Assembly (NCBI RefSeq): GCF_005222485.1
Contig: NZ_CP029078.1
Location: 2,756,001 to 2,820,000, forward strand
From: Streptomyces griseoviridis
GTDB taxonomy: Bacteria; Actinomycetota; Actinomycetes; Streptomycetales; Streptomycetaceae
DNA: 64,000 nucleotides
Direction of reading: 5' to 3'
Below are positions 35,520 through 45,413 of the stretch, one piece after another. The notes under the pieces were generated by a model, which saw only the letters and a program-made list of their open reading frames with translations, was not told where the DNA came from and did no database searches. A program made the translations under genes and the position numbers. The stretch's first letter is position 1. Every line of letters starts with the position of its first letter.

Positions 35520-36740
35520 ATGAACGTCCGCCGCAGCGCCGCGGCCCTGGCCGCCACCGTCGTCGTCCTCGGCGCCGCGACCCCCGCCGTGGCCGCGCCG
35601 TCACCGTCGCCTTCGCCCTCGGTGGCGATACCCGACGGCCTCTTCGGCGACGCCGACCCCACCTACGACGGCGTGTGGCGGCAGTCGCTCGCCCTGCTCG
35701 CCCAGGACACCGCGGGCGTGGTACCCGCACCGGAGGCGGTCGGCTGGCTGACCGGCCAGCAGTGCGCCGACGGCTCGTTCGCCGCCTTCCGCGCCGACCC
35801 CGCGCGGGCCTGCGGCGCGCGGACCGCCGTCGACACCAACAGCACGGCCGCCGCGGCCCAGGCCCTCGCCGCGCTCGGCGGCCGGCGGGCCGCCGTCGAC
35901 AAGGCGGTGGGCTGGCTGAAGTCCGTGCAGAACAAGGACGGCGGCTGGGGCTACACGCCCGGCGGCGCCACCGACGCGAACTCCACCTCCGTCGTCGTCG
36001 GCGCCCTCGCGGCGGCGGGCGAACGGCCCGCCGAGGTCCGCGCCGACGGCCACTCCCCCTACGACGCGCTGCTGAAGCTGGCGCTGCCCTGTGCCGACGG
36101 CGGCGCCTTCGCCTTCCAGCCCGACCAGAAGGGCAAGCTGACCGCCAACGACGACGCCACCGCGGCCGCCGTGGTCGGCGCGCTCGGCAAGGGGCTCGCC
36201 GGGGCCTCCCCCAAGCCCACCGGCACCCCGCCCGGCTGCGCGGACGCCACCGACGCCGGGCAGGCCGCCCGCAACGGCGCCGCCCACCTTGTCGAGGCTT
36301 TGGCCGACGACAGGCATCTGACGTCGGCGCTGCCGGGCGCCGAGGACCAGCCCGACTACGGCAACACCGCCGACGCCGTCCTCGCGCTGACCACCGCGGG
36401 CCACGGCGACCTGGCGGCGCCCGCCCTGCGCTGGCTGGAGTCGCACGCGGCCGACTGGGCCGCGCGCGGCGGTCCCGCCGCCTACGCGCAGCTGATCCTC
36501 GCCGCGGACGCGCTGGGCTCCGACCCCCGCTCCTTCGGCGGCCACGACCTGGTGAAGCTGCTCGGCGCCACCGGCCCCGCACCCGCCGAGACGCCGACGC
36601 CGGCGCCGCGGCAGGAGGAGCGGCCCGCGGACGACGGCGGCTCCTGGTCCGTGCTCTGGTGGGTCGGCGGCCTCTGCCTGGTCGCGGCCGTCGGCGCGGT
36701 CCTGGCGCTGCGCGGGCGCGGCCGGGCCGGGCGGTCGTGA
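35520..36740 (+). CDS. Exported alpha/alpha-barrel (prenyltransferase-repeat) protein, membrane anchored
   Basis: 406 aa. Signal peptide (RRSAAALAATVVVLGAATPAVA), then prenyltransferase/squalene-oxidase-type repeats: VGWLTGQQCADGSFAAF, AVGWLKSVQNKDGGWGYTPG, DANSTSVVVGALAAAG, then a Pro-rich stalk and a C-terminal helix (WSVLWWVGGLCLVAAVGAVLAL). The same fold forms the alpha domain of transcobalamin and intrinsic factor. First gene of an ECF-transporter operon, so a surface substrate-binding role, perhaps for cobalamin, fits. Next gene overlaps by four bases (GTGA). Confidence 0.8.
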   Translation: MNVRRSAAALAATVVVLGAATPAVAAPSPSPSPSVAIPDGLFGDADPTYDGVWRQSLALLAQDTAGVVPAPEAVGWLTGQQCADGSFAAFRADPARACGARTAVDTNSTAAAAQALAALGGRRAAVDKAVGWLKSVQNKDGGWGYTPGGATDANSTSVVVGALAAAGERPAEVRADGHSPYDALLKLALPCADGGAFAFQPDQKGKLTANDDATAAAVVGALGKGLAGASPKPTGTPPGCADATDAGQAARNGAAHLVEALADDRHLTSALPGAEDQPDYGNTADAVLALTTAGHGDLAAPALRWLESHAADWAARGGPAAYAQLILAADALGSDPRSFGGHDLVKLLGATGPAPAETPTPAPRQEERPADDGGSWSVLWWVGGLCLVAAVGAVLALRGRGRAGRS

Positions 36741-37390
36741 TCAGGCGCGTCGCGGCCGTCCTCGGCGCCGCCCTGCTGACCGCCCTGCTCGCCTGGTCGC
36801 CCGCGCAGGCGGCCGGTTACCGCTACTGGTCGTTCTGGGAACGGACCGGCGACCGGTGGACCTACGCCACCCAGGGCCCCTCCACCGCCCGCCCCGACGA
36901 CGGCTCCGTGCAGGGCTTCCGGTTCTCCGTCAGCGCGGACTCCGCCGACGCGGCCCGGCCGCGCGGCACGGCCGTCTTCACGGCGATCTGCGCGGGCGTC
37001 CCGGAGCGCGACGGCGCCAAACGCGTCGCGCTCGTCCTCGACTTCGGCACCGCGGCCGACGCCCCCTCGGGCGAGAGTCCGCCCGCCCGGCGCACGGCCT
37101 GCGCGCGCGTCCCGTCGGACGCGACGACCGCGGAGGCCCTGGCGGCGGTCGCGAAGCCGCTGCGCTACGGCTCCGACGCCCTGCTGTGCGCCATCGCGGG
37201 CTACCCCGAGCGGGGTTGCGGCGAACAGGTGTCGACGACGACCGGCGGCCGGCCGGCACCCGGACCCGCCGCACCCGGCGCCGACGACGACGGCGCCGGC
37301 CCCTCCGTGGGGCTGCTCGCGGGCGGCGGCGCGGTCGTCCTGCTGGGCGCGGCGGCCGTGGTGCGGGCCCGCCGCCGCGGACGGGAGTGA
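36737..37390 (+). CDS. SCO2322-family exported membrane-anchored protein
   Basis: 217 aa from GTG 36737. Signal peptide ending SPAQAA, then GYRYWSFWERTGDRWTYATQGPS, four Cys in the mature part (FTAICAGVP; RTACARVP; LLCAIAG; RGCGEQ), a Gly/Pro stalk and a C-terminal helix with RARRRGRE. The YRYWSFW start recurs in Streptomyces proteins encoded beside ECF transporters. Likely acts with the preceding protein at the cell surface. Function inferred only from the operon. Confidence 0.75.
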   Translation: MIRRVAAVLGAALLTALLAWSPAQAAGYRYWSFWERTGDRWTYATQGPSTARPDDGSVQGFRFSVSADSADAARPRGTAVFTAICAGVPERDGAKRVALVLDFGTAADAPSGESPPARRTACARVPSDATTAEALAAVAKPLRYGSDALLCAIAGYPERGCGEQVSTTTGGRPAPGPAAPGADDDGAGPSVGLLAGGGAVVLLGAAAVVRARRRGRE

Positions 37391-37393
37391 CCG

Positions 37394-38467
37394 GTGGCGA
37401 CGGCGCGCGCCCCGCGGCTGCACCCCGGCGCCTGGTGGATCTGGGCGCTGGGGCTCGGCACCGCCGCCACCCGCACCACCAACCCGCTGCTGCTCGGGCT
37501 GCTCGTCGGCGTCAGCGGGTACGTCGTCGCGGTGTGCCGGCCTGACACGCCCTGGGCGCGCTCCTACGCGGCCTTCGTGAAGCTGGCGCTGGCCGTGCTG
37601 CTGATCCGGCTCGGGTTCGCGGTCGTCCTCGGCTCCCCCGTCCCCGGCACGCATGTCGTCGTCACCCTGCCCGAACTCCCGCTGCCCGCCTGGGCGCAGG
37701 GCATCAGGCTGGGCGGCCGGGTGACCGCGGAGGCGCTGGTCTTCGCCTGCTACGACGGCCTCAAGCTGGCCACGCTGCTGATCTGCGTGGGCGCGGCCAA
37801 CGCGCTGGCCAGCCCTTCGCGGCTGCTCAAGTCCCTGCCGGGCGCCCTGTACGAGGCGGGGGTGGCCGTCGTCGTCGCGCTGACCTTCGCGCCGCACCTG
37901 ATCGCCGACGCGCGGCGGCTGCGGGCCGCCCGCCGGCTGCGGGGCCGCCCGGACAGCGGGGTGCGGGGGCTGCTCCAGGTCGGACTCCCGGTGCTGGAAG
38001 GGGCGTTGGAGCGGTCGGTCGCGCTGGCCGCGGCGATGGACGCGCGCGGCTACGGGCGGGTGGCCGAGGTGCCGCGGGCCGTCCACCGCACCACCGCCGC
38101 GCTCACCCTGGGCGGGCTGCTCGGGGTGTGCGCGGGAACGTACGGGCTGCTCACCGCCGAGGGCGCGGCGTACGGGCTTCCGCTGCTGCTGGCCGGGGTC
38201 GCCGCCGCGCTGGGCGGGCTGCGGCTCGGCGGCCGGCGCTCGCCGCGCACCCGCTACCGGCCCGACGCGTGGGGCGGCCGGGCCTGGCTGGTCGCCGGGT
38301 CGGGGGCCGCCGTCGCCGCACTGCTCGCGGTGGCCGCCGGGTACGACCCGCAGGGGCTGCGTCCCGGGGTCGTGCCGCTGGTGGCGCCCGCCCTGCCGCT
38401 GTGGCCCGCGGGGGCCGTCCTGCTCGGCCTGTTGCCGTCCTTCGTCGCATCCGAGGAGCCGTCGTGA
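37394..38467 (+). CDS. ecfT: ECF transporter transmembrane (T) component
   Basis: 357 aa from GTG 37394. Multi-span protein with the two Ala-Arg-Gly-type coupling motifs: ARRLRGRP and MDARGYGR, which contact the ATPase. Extra C-terminal helices beyond the usual EcfT length include AWLVAGSGAAVAALLAVAAGYDPQGLRPG, as in Actinobacteria. Couples the ATPase at 38464 to the S component at 40230. Its stop overlaps the ATPase start (GTGA). Confidence 0.88.
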   Translation: MATARAPRLHPGAWWIWALGLGTAATRTTNPLLLGLLVGVSGYVVAVCRPDTPWARSYAAFVKLALAVLLIRLGFAVVLGSPVPGTHVVVTLPELPLPAWAQGIRLGGRVTAEALVFACYDGLKLATLLICVGAANALASPSRLLKSLPGALYEAGVAVVVALTFAPHLIADARRLRAARRLRGRPDSGVRGLLQVGLPVLEGALERSVALAAAMDARGYGRVAEVPRAVHRTTAALTLGGLLGVCAGTYGLLTAEGAAYGLPLLLAGVAAALGGLRLGGRRSPRTRYRPDAWGGRAWLVAGSGAAVAALLAVAAGYDPQGLRPGVVPLVAPALPLWPAGAVLLGLLPSFVASEEPS

Positions 38468-40233
38468 TCCGCTTCGAGAACGTCTCCGTCACCTACGCGG
38501 AGGCGGCCGGACCCACCCTGGAAGGCGTGGACTTCGAGGTGCCTGAGGGTGAACTCGTGCTGCTCGTCGGCCCGTCGGGGGTCGGCAAGTCCACGCTGCT
38601 CGGCGCGGTGAGCGGTCTGGTGCCGCACTTCACCGGCGGCACCCTGCGCGGCCGGGTCACGGTCGCGGGCCGCGACACCCGCACCCACAAGCCGCGTGAA
38701 CTGGCCGACGTGGTGGGCACGGTGGGCCAGGATCCGCTCTCGCACTTCGTCACCGACACCGTCGAGGACGAACTCGCCTACGGGATGGAGTCGTTGGGGC
38801 TCGCGCCGGACGTGATGCGGCGCCGGGTCGAGGAGACCCTCGACCTGCTGGGCCTCGCCGACCTGCGGGACCGGGCCATCGCCACCCTCTCGGGCGGCCA
38901 GCAACAGCGGGTCGCGATCGGCTCGGTGCTCACCCCGCACCCCAGGGTGCTGGTCCTCGACGAGCCGACGTCGGCGCTCGACCCGGCCGCCGCCGAGGAG
39001 GTCCTCGCGGTGCTGCAACGCCTGGTCCACGACCTCGGGACGACGGTCCTGATGGCGGAGCACCGGCTGGAACGGGTCGTCCAGTACGCGGACCGGGTCG
39101 CCGTCCTGGCCGCCCCGGGAGCGGCGCCGGTGGTCGGCGCGCCGGCCGACATGATGGCGCTCTCCCCGGTCTACCCGCCGGTGGTGGCGCTGGGCAGGCT
39201 GGCGTCCTGGACCCCGCTGCCGCTGACGGTCCGCGACGCCCGCCGCCGCTCGGCCCCGCTCCGCGAACGCCTGGCCCAGACCCAGGCCCAGCCGCGGACC
39301 CAGGCCCAGATCCAGGCCCCCGGCCGACCCGCCGTCGCCACCACCACCGCCACCACCACCGCCGGTGCCGGGACGGCCGTCACCGCTGGCGCCGGGACGG
39401 CCGTCGCCGCGCCGCCGTCCGGTCTGCGGCGCGCCCTCCGCTCTCTCGGCCGGCCACGGGAGACGGCCGTCCCGGCGCGGGTGCCCGCCGCCGAGGTCGG
39501 GGCGCTGGCCGTCCGCAGGGGCCGGGTGCAGGCGCTGCGGCGGGTCGATCTCACCGTCACCGCCGGGGAGACGGTCGCCCTGATGGGGCGCAACGGTGCC
39601 GGGAAGTCGACGCTGCTCGGCGCGCTCGTCGGGCTGCTGCCGCCGTCCTCGGGGACCGTGCGGGTCGGCGGTCTCACCCCGCACCGCACCGCGCCCCGCG
39701 ATCTGGTGCGGCAGGTCGGCCTCGTCCCGCAGGAGCCCCGTGACCTGCTGTACGCGGACACGGTCGGCGCCGAGTGCGAGGCCGCCGACCGGGACGCGCG
39801 CGCCGAGCCGGGCAGTTGCCGGGCGCTGGTGGCGCGGCTGCTGCCCGGCATCGCGGACGCCACCCATCCGCGCGACCTCTCCGAGGGGCAGCGCCTGACG
39901 CTGGCGCTGGCCGTCGTGCTCACCGCGCGCCCGCCGCTGCTGCTGCTCGACGAGCCGACCCGGGGCCTCGACTACGCGGCCAAGGCCCGGCTGCTCGGGC
40001 TGTTGCGGGGGCTGGCCGCCGAGGGGCACGCGATCGTGCTGGCCACGCACGACGTCGAGCTTGCGGCCGAGCTGGCGCACCGGGTGGTGCTGCTGGCCGA
40101 GGGCGAGGTGATCGCCGACGGGCCGACGGCGGAGGTCGTGGTCTCCTCCCCGTCCTTCGCCCCGCAGGTGGCGAAGATCCTGGCCCCGCAGCGGTGGCTC
40201 ACGGTCGCCCAGGTGCGCGAGGCGCTGGCATGA
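38464..40233 (+). CDS. ECF transporter ATPase, two ABC domains fused
   Basis: 589 aa from GTG 38464. Domain 1: Walker A GPSGVGKST, signature LSGGQQQRVAIG, Walker B VLVLDEPTSALD. A Gln/Thr/Ala-rich linker (about 275-325, with TQAQPRTQAQIQA and TTTATTTAGAGTAVTAGAGTA) joins domain 2: Walker A GRNGAGKST, signature changed to LSEGQRLTLALA, Walker B LLLLDEPTRGLD. Corresponds to EcfA1-EcfA2 as one chain. Powers uptake through the T component. The repeat-rich linker is unusual. Confidence 0.92.
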   Translation: MIRFENVSVTYAEAAGPTLEGVDFEVPEGELVLLVGPSGVGKSTLLGAVSGLVPHFTGGTLRGRVTVAGRDTRTHKPRELADVVGTVGQDPLSHFVTDTVEDELAYGMESLGLAPDVMRRRVEETLDLLGLADLRDRAIATLSGGQQQRVAIGSVLTPHPRVLVLDEPTSALDPAAAEEVLAVLQRLVHDLGTTVLMAEHRLERVVQYADRVAVLAAPGAAPVVGAPADMMALSPVYPPVVALGRLASWTPLPLTVRDARRRSAPLRERLAQTQAQPRTQAQIQAPGRPAVATTTATTTAGAGTAVTAGAGTAVAAPPSGLRRALRSLGRPRETAVPARVPAAEVGALAVRRGRVQALRRVDLTVTAGETVALMGRNGAGKSTLLGALVGLLPPSSGTVRVGGLTPHRTAPRDLVRQVGLVPQEPRDLLYADTVGAECEAADRDARAEPGSCRALVARLLPGIADATHPRDLSEGQRLTLALAVVLTARPPLLLLDEPTRGLDYAAKARLLGLLRGLAAEGHAIVLATHDVELAAELAHRVVLLAEGEVIADGPTAEVVVSSPSFAPQVAKILAPQRWLTVAQVREALA

Positions 40234-41105
40234 GCGGGCCCGGGTCGCGCGGGGGCCGGGCCGCGCCCGCCGTGGTGAGGCTGGGCCCGCGGGCCGTCGC
40301 CGCGCTCGTCCTGGTCGGCGGTGTCGGGGTGGCCGCCTTCGGGTGGCCGTTCCTCGCGCCGCCGACCTCGCAGGTCGCGGCGCACGCGCAGGACGCGCCG
40401 TGGCTGTTCGCGGGGCTGCTGGTGCTGCTGGTCGCCGTGGTGGCGGCGACGGTCTCCGAGTCGGGGCTCGGGCCCAAGGCGGTCGCCATGCTCGGGGTGC
40501 TGGCCGCGACCGGGGCGGCGCTGCGGCCGATCGGCGCGGGCACGGCGGGGATCGAGCCGATGTTCTTCCTGATGGTGCTGAGCGGGCGGGTCCTCGGCCC
40601 CGGTTTCGGCTTCACGCTGGGCTCGCTCACCATGTTCGCGTCGGCGCTGCTGACCGGCGGGGTGGGTCCGTGGATGCCGTTCCAGATGCTGGCGATGGGC
40701 TGGTTCACGATGGGCGCGGGCCTGCTGCCCGGCCCTGACCGTCTCAGGGGCGGCGGGGAGCGGGCGCTGCTGGCCGGGTACGGCTTCCTGGCCGCGTTCG
40801 CCTACGGCACGCTGATGAACCTCGCGGGCTGGCCCTTCATGAGCGGCCTGGCCTCGAACGTCGGTTTCGACGCGGCGGCGGGCGTGCCGGCGAACCTGGC
40901 CAGGTTCGCCGCGTACTGCCTGGCCACCTCGGTGGGCTGGGACCTGGGCCGGGCCGTCGTCACCGTCGTGCTGACCCTGACGGCCGGGCCCGCGGTGCTG
41001 CGGGCGCTGCGCAGGGCGACGCGGCGGGCGGCCTTCGAGACCGGCGTCACGTTCGAGGACCACGGAGGGTCGCCGCGGGGCCACCCGACGGCCGTTGACC
41101 GGTGA
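40230..41105 (+). CDS. ECF transporter substrate-binding (S) component
   Basis: 291 aa from ATG 40230 overlapping the ATPase stop (ATGA). Six or more membrane helices: VAALVLVGGVGVAAFGWPFL, WLFAGLLVLLVAVVAA, FFLMVLSGRVLGPGFGFTLGSLTMFASALLTGGVGPWMPFQML, LAGYGFLAAFAYGTLMNLAGWP. Long-loop type S components of Actinobacteria have this layout and include CbrT (cobalamin). Substrate is inferred as a cobalamin-like compound from the transcobalamin-like first gene; another vitamin is possible. Confidence 0.8.
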   Translation: MSGPGSRGGRAAPAVVRLGPRAVAALVLVGGVGVAAFGWPFLAPPTSQVAAHAQDAPWLFAGLLVLLVAVVAATVSESGLGPKAVAMLGVLAATGAALRPIGAGTAGIEPMFFLMVLSGRVLGPGFGFTLGSLTMFASALLTGGVGPWMPFQMLAMGWFTMGAGLLPGPDRLRGGGERALLAGYGFLAAFAYGTLMNLAGWPFMSGLASNVGFDAAAGVPANLARFAAYCLATSVGWDLGRAVVTVVLTLTAGPAVLRALRRATRRAAFETGVTFEDHGGSPRGHPTAVDR

Positions 41106-41411
41106 ACCACCCCACATGACGCAGGTCACTCACTACTCGCCCTAGTAGGGCATAACGGACGCCATGGGCATGCCATAACCGCCTCTGACCTGCGCTTTGA
41201 GATCCCGGTCACAGCAGCCGCATCCGCCTCGAATGCGACCACAACTAGTAAAAGGGGTCATTGCGGACGGCTGCCGAGCCTGCTTCTCTGGACGACGTCG
41301 CAAGGCGCCGACGAGCCCCCGGGCCGCCGGCGCCGCCGTACACCCCCGGGCACAGCTGTGAGCCTCCGGTGCACGAGAGCGACCGCACTGTCCCCGAGGA
41401 AAAGGTTCCCC
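41106..41411. other. Intergenic region before the transglycosylase gene
   Basis: No gene. It is AT-richer near 41130-41160 and 41240 (ACTAGTAAAAGGGGTC). CCCTAGTAGGG at 41142-41152 is an 11-bp inverted repeat. Genes for resuscitation-type lytic enzymes in Streptomyces often carry c-di-AMP (ydaO) riboswitches; GCCGAGCCTGCTTCTC and CCCGAGGAAAAGG are vaguely compatible, but I cannot support a call. Confidence 0.3.
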
Positions 41412-41822
41412 GTGCTCGTCTCCCGCATCGCCCGCATCTCCCCGAAGAAGGCCCTCGCCTCCGCCGCCGTGGCCGCCGCCACCACCGGCATGGTGCTGAC
41501 CGCGGCTCCCGCTCACGCCGCGACCACCGGCTCGTCCTCCGCCCAGGCCGTGGCGCAGAAGATGATCCCGGACAAGGCGCAGTACGCCGCGTTCAGCAAC
41601 ATCGTCTCCCACGAGAGCGGCTGGAACGTGACGGCGACCAACTCGTCCTCCGGCGCCTACGGCCTGGTCCAGGCCCTGCCGGGCTCGAAGATGGCCTCCT
41701 CGGGCGCGGACTGGAAGACCAACCCCGCCACCCAGATCAAGTGGGGTCTCGACTACATGAACTCCCGCTACGGCAGCCCGACGGCCGCCTGGTCCTTCTG
41801 GCAGGCGAACGGCTGGTACTGA
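41412..41822 (+). CDS. Secreted lytic transglycosylase (SLT domain)
   Basis: 136 aa from GTG 41412 (GAGGAAAAGG upstream). Signal peptide (ARISPKKALASAAVAAATTG... APAHA) and a compact SLT domain: FSNIVSHESGWNVTATN (catalytic Glu), SSGAYGLVQALPGSKM, WGLDYMNSRYGSP, WSFWQANGWY. Cleaves the glycan strand of peptidoglycan outside the cell. Single-domain enzymes of this size are common in Streptomyces. A strong terminator follows. Confidence 0.92.
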   Translation: MLVSRIARISPKKALASAAVAAATTGMVLTAAPAHAATTGSSSAQAVAQKMIPDKAQYAAFSNIVSHESGWNVTATNSSSGAYGLVQALPGSKMASSGADWKTNPATQIKWGLDYMNSRYGSPTAAWSFWQANGWY

Positions 41823-41854
41823 TCCACGCCACGCCGGGAGAACCGCCCGCACCG

Positions 41855-41891
41855 CGCCCGCACCCCCGCCCTACCGGCGGGGGTGCGGGCG
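41855..41891. terminator. Hairpin terminator after the transglycosylase gene
   Basis: Perfect 16-bp arms CGCCCGCACCCCCGCC / GGCGGGGGTGCGGGCG around CTACC. It ends 21 bp before the DUF1275 start, so that gene's promoter must overlap or lie within it. Confidence 0.85.
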
Positions 41892-41912
41892 TCTGTGGTG
41901 GACTTGGCGCTC

Positions 41913-42644
41913 ATGAGCGAGCAGAACAGCGGCCCGGGTGACGCGTCCGAGGGCGAGCGGGCCGCCGCGCCGGCCGCGGCACCCGACCCGGAGGCCCGCG
42001 GGGTGCGTCTCGTCGTCGTCCTGCTGGCCCTGACCGTCGTCAGCGGCCTCATCGACGCCGTCAGCTATCTGGGCCTCGGCCATGTCTTCACCGCGAACAT
42101 GACAGGCAATGTGGTGGTGCTCGGCTTCGCCGCCGCGGGAGCGCCCGGCTTCTCCGTGCCGCACACCGTCACCTCCCTCTGCTTCTTCCTGCTCGGCGCG
42201 CTGGTGGGCGGCCGGGTCGCGGCCACCCTCGGCACCGGATCGCGCCGCGCCTGGACCCGCCGCACCCTCGGCGCCGAGGCCGTCCTGGTCGGGATCTCGG
42301 CGCTGGTCGCCTTCCTCGCGCCGGGCGCCCGTCTCACCGTCTACGCGCTGATCGCCCTGACGGCCTTCGCGATGGGGCTGCGCAACGCGACGGTCCGCAA
42401 GCTGGGCGTCCCCGACCTGACGACGACGGTCCTCACCATGACCCTCACCGGGCTCGCCTCCGACTCCCGCGCGGGCGGCGGCTCGGGCCGCCGCTCCCCG
42501 CGCCGCACCGCGTCCGTCGTCGCCATGGCCGCCGGCGCGTTCCTCGGCGCCTGGCTGGTGGTCCGCCACGACCTGGCCCTGCCGCTGCTGATCGCGGCGG
42601 TGCTGTCGGGGGTGCTCGCCCTGGTGGCGTCGGGGCGGGAGTAG
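41913..42644 (+). CDS. DUF1275 (YoaK-like) membrane protein
   Basis: 243 aa from ATG 41913. After a polar N-terminus come about six helices with the family blocks SGLIDAVSYLGLGHVFTANMTGNVVVLGFA and AFAMGLRNATVRKLGVPDLTTTVLTMTLTGLA. Conserved transmembrane family of unknown function found throughout bacteria. A hairpin at 42676-42705 separates it from the convergent P450. Confidence 0.9.
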   Translation: MSEQNSGPGDASEGERAAAPAAAPDPEARGVRLVVVLLALTVVSGLIDAVSYLGLGHVFTANMTGNVVVLGFAAAGAPGFSVPHTVTSLCFFLLGALVGGRVAATLGTGSRRAWTRRTLGAEAVLVGISALVAFLAPGARLTVYALIALTAFAMGLRNATVRKLGVPDLTTTVLTMTLTGLASDSRAGGGSGRRSPRRTASVVAMAAGAFLGAWLVVRHDLALPLLIAAVLSGVLALVASGRE

Positions 42645-42675
42645 CGGCCACGGGCGGGCGCGCGGGCCCGGGGAC

Positions 42676-42705
42676 GGGCCGGCGGCGCCGGGATGCCGCC
42701 GGCCC
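42676..42705. terminator. Bidirectional terminator between DUF1275 and P450 genes
   Basis: GGGCCGGCGGC and GCCGCCGGCCC, 11-bp perfect arms with an 8-base loop, between convergent stops at 42644 and 42726. Confidence 0.75.
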
Positions 42706-42725
42706 GGGACCGTGGGCCGCGCCGG

Positions 42726-43961
42726 TCAGCCCGCCCTGACCTGGAGTTCCTTCACGCCGTTGATCCAGGCCGAGCGGAGCCTGCGCGGGTCGCCCGCCAG
42801 GGTGAGGCCGGGCATCGCCTCGGCGATGGCGCCGAAGATCAGGTTGATCTCCAGGACCGCGAGGGACTTGCCGAGGCAGAAGTGCGGCCCGCCGCCGCCG
42901 AAGCCGAGGTGCGGGTTGGGGTCGCGGGTGATGTCGAAGGCGTCGGGGTCGGTGAAGACCTCCGGGTCGTGGTTGGCGGAGGCGTAGAAGATGCCGACCC
43001 GGTCGCCCTTCCTGATCCGCTTGCCGCCGAGTTCGGTGTCCTGGGTCGCGGTCCGCTGGAACGCGTTGACGGGCGCCGCCCAGCGCACGATCTCCTCGGC
43101 GGTGGTCTGCGGACGCTCCCGCTTGAACAGCTCCCACTGCTCGGGGTGGGTGAGGAAGGCGTGCATGCCGTGGGTGATGGCGTTGCGGGTGGTCTCGTTG
43201 CCCGCGACCGCCAGCATCAGCACGAAGAAGCCGAACTCGTCGGAGTTCAGGTTGCCTTCGTCCTCGGCGGCCACCAGTGTGCTGACGATGTCCTCGGCCG
43301 GGCACTGCTTGCGGTCGGCGGCCATGTTCATGGCGTAGGCGATGAGTTCGGTGGCGGACTCGGCGCCGACCTCCTCGGTGATGGCGTACTCGGGGTCGTC
43401 GTAGGCGATCATCCGGTTGGACCACTCGAAGATCCGGGTGCGGTCGGCCTGCGGGATGCCGATGAGTTCGGCGATGGCCTGGAGGGGCAGTTCGCAGGCG
43501 ACCTCGGTGACGAAGTCGAAGGAGCCCGCGCGGGCGCGGGCGGCGCGGGCGATGGCGTCGGCCCGCTCGCGCAGCCGGTCCTCCAGGGCCCGGATGGCGC
43601 GCGGGGTGAAGACGCGCTGCACGATCTGGCGGACCCGGGTGTGCTCGGGCGGGTCCATGTTGAGCAGGATCAGCCGCTGCGCGTCGATCGCGTCGCGCGC
43701 CATGTGCTCGTTGAAGCGGATGATCGCCGTGTTGAGGTACGAGGAGAAGATCTCCGGATGCGTGGAAACGTACTTGACGTCCGCGTGCCGGGTGACCGCC
43801 CAGTAGCCCTCGTCCTGGAACCCGGCTACGTTGCCCGCCTGGGGGATCCAGCGGACCGGCTCGGCCTGCCGCAGCGCGGCGAACTCCGGCAGCGGGACCC
43901 GGTGGTGGAGCAGATCGGGGTCGGTGAGGTCGAACCCGTCGGGGAGGGCTGGACAGGACAT
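42726..43961 (-). CDS. cyp125: Cytochrome P450, CYP125-like (sterol side-chain hydroxylase)
   Basis: 411 aa. I-helix AGNETTRN, K-helix ExxR in EEIVRWA, heme loop FGGGGPHFCLGKSLA with the Cys ligand. Segments such as PPEHTRVRQIVQRVFTPRAI, EVACELPLQAIAELIGIPQ, FFVLMLAVAGNETTRN and WINGVKELQV line up with Mycobacterium CYP125A1, which oxidises the terminal carbon of the cholesterol side chain. ATG 43961. Divergent from a FadA5-like thiolase with KstR-type and palindromic sites between. The ferredoxin at 32210 is a likely redox partner. Substrate in this organism is inferred. Confidence 0.88.
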   Translation of the reverse strand: MSCPALPDGFDLTDPDLLHHRVPLPEFAALRQAEPVRWIPQAGNVAGFQDEGYWAVTRHADVKYVSTHPEIFSSYLNTAIIRFNEHMARDAIDAQRLILLNMDPPEHTRVRQIVQRVFTPRAIRALEDRLRERADAIARAARARAGSFDFVTEVACELPLQAIAELIGIPQADRTRIFEWSNRMIAYDDPEYAITEEVGAESATELIAYAMNMAADRKQCPAEDIVSTLVAAEDEGNLNSDEFGFFVLMLAVAGNETTRNAITHGMHAFLTHPEQWELFKRERPQTTAEEIVRWAAPVNAFQRTATQDTELGGKRIRKGDRVGIFYASANHDPEVFTDPDAFDITRDPNPHLGFGGGGPHFCLGKSLAVLEINLIFGAIAEAMPGLTLAGDPRRLRSAWINGVKELQVRAG

Positions 43962-43980
43962 CGGCGGCTCCCGCTTAGTT

Positions 43981-43995
43981 CTGACGGTCCATCAG
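43981..43995. promoter_or_regulatory. Palindrome CTGACG-N3-CATCAG (shared motif, copy 5)
   Basis: CTGACGGTCCATCAG is centred 27 bp upstream of the P450 start, where it would overlap the promoter or leader. The sequence TTCTGACGGTCCATCAGGTTCTGG extends the symmetry slightly. Confidence 0.6.
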
Positions 43996-44023
43996 GTTCT
44001 GGCGACTGCCGTGAAGGTAGTAA

Positions 44024-45367
<1,344 letters not shown>

Positions 45368-45413
45368 CCTTCAAGGTGTCGAGGACGGCGGGATACGGGC
45401 GCCGCGGGGCGGC

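Noticed and set aside
41222..41411. c-di-AMP (ydaO) riboswitch before the transglycosylase
   Set aside because: Only scattered similarity; the conserved paired core could not be traced by eye.
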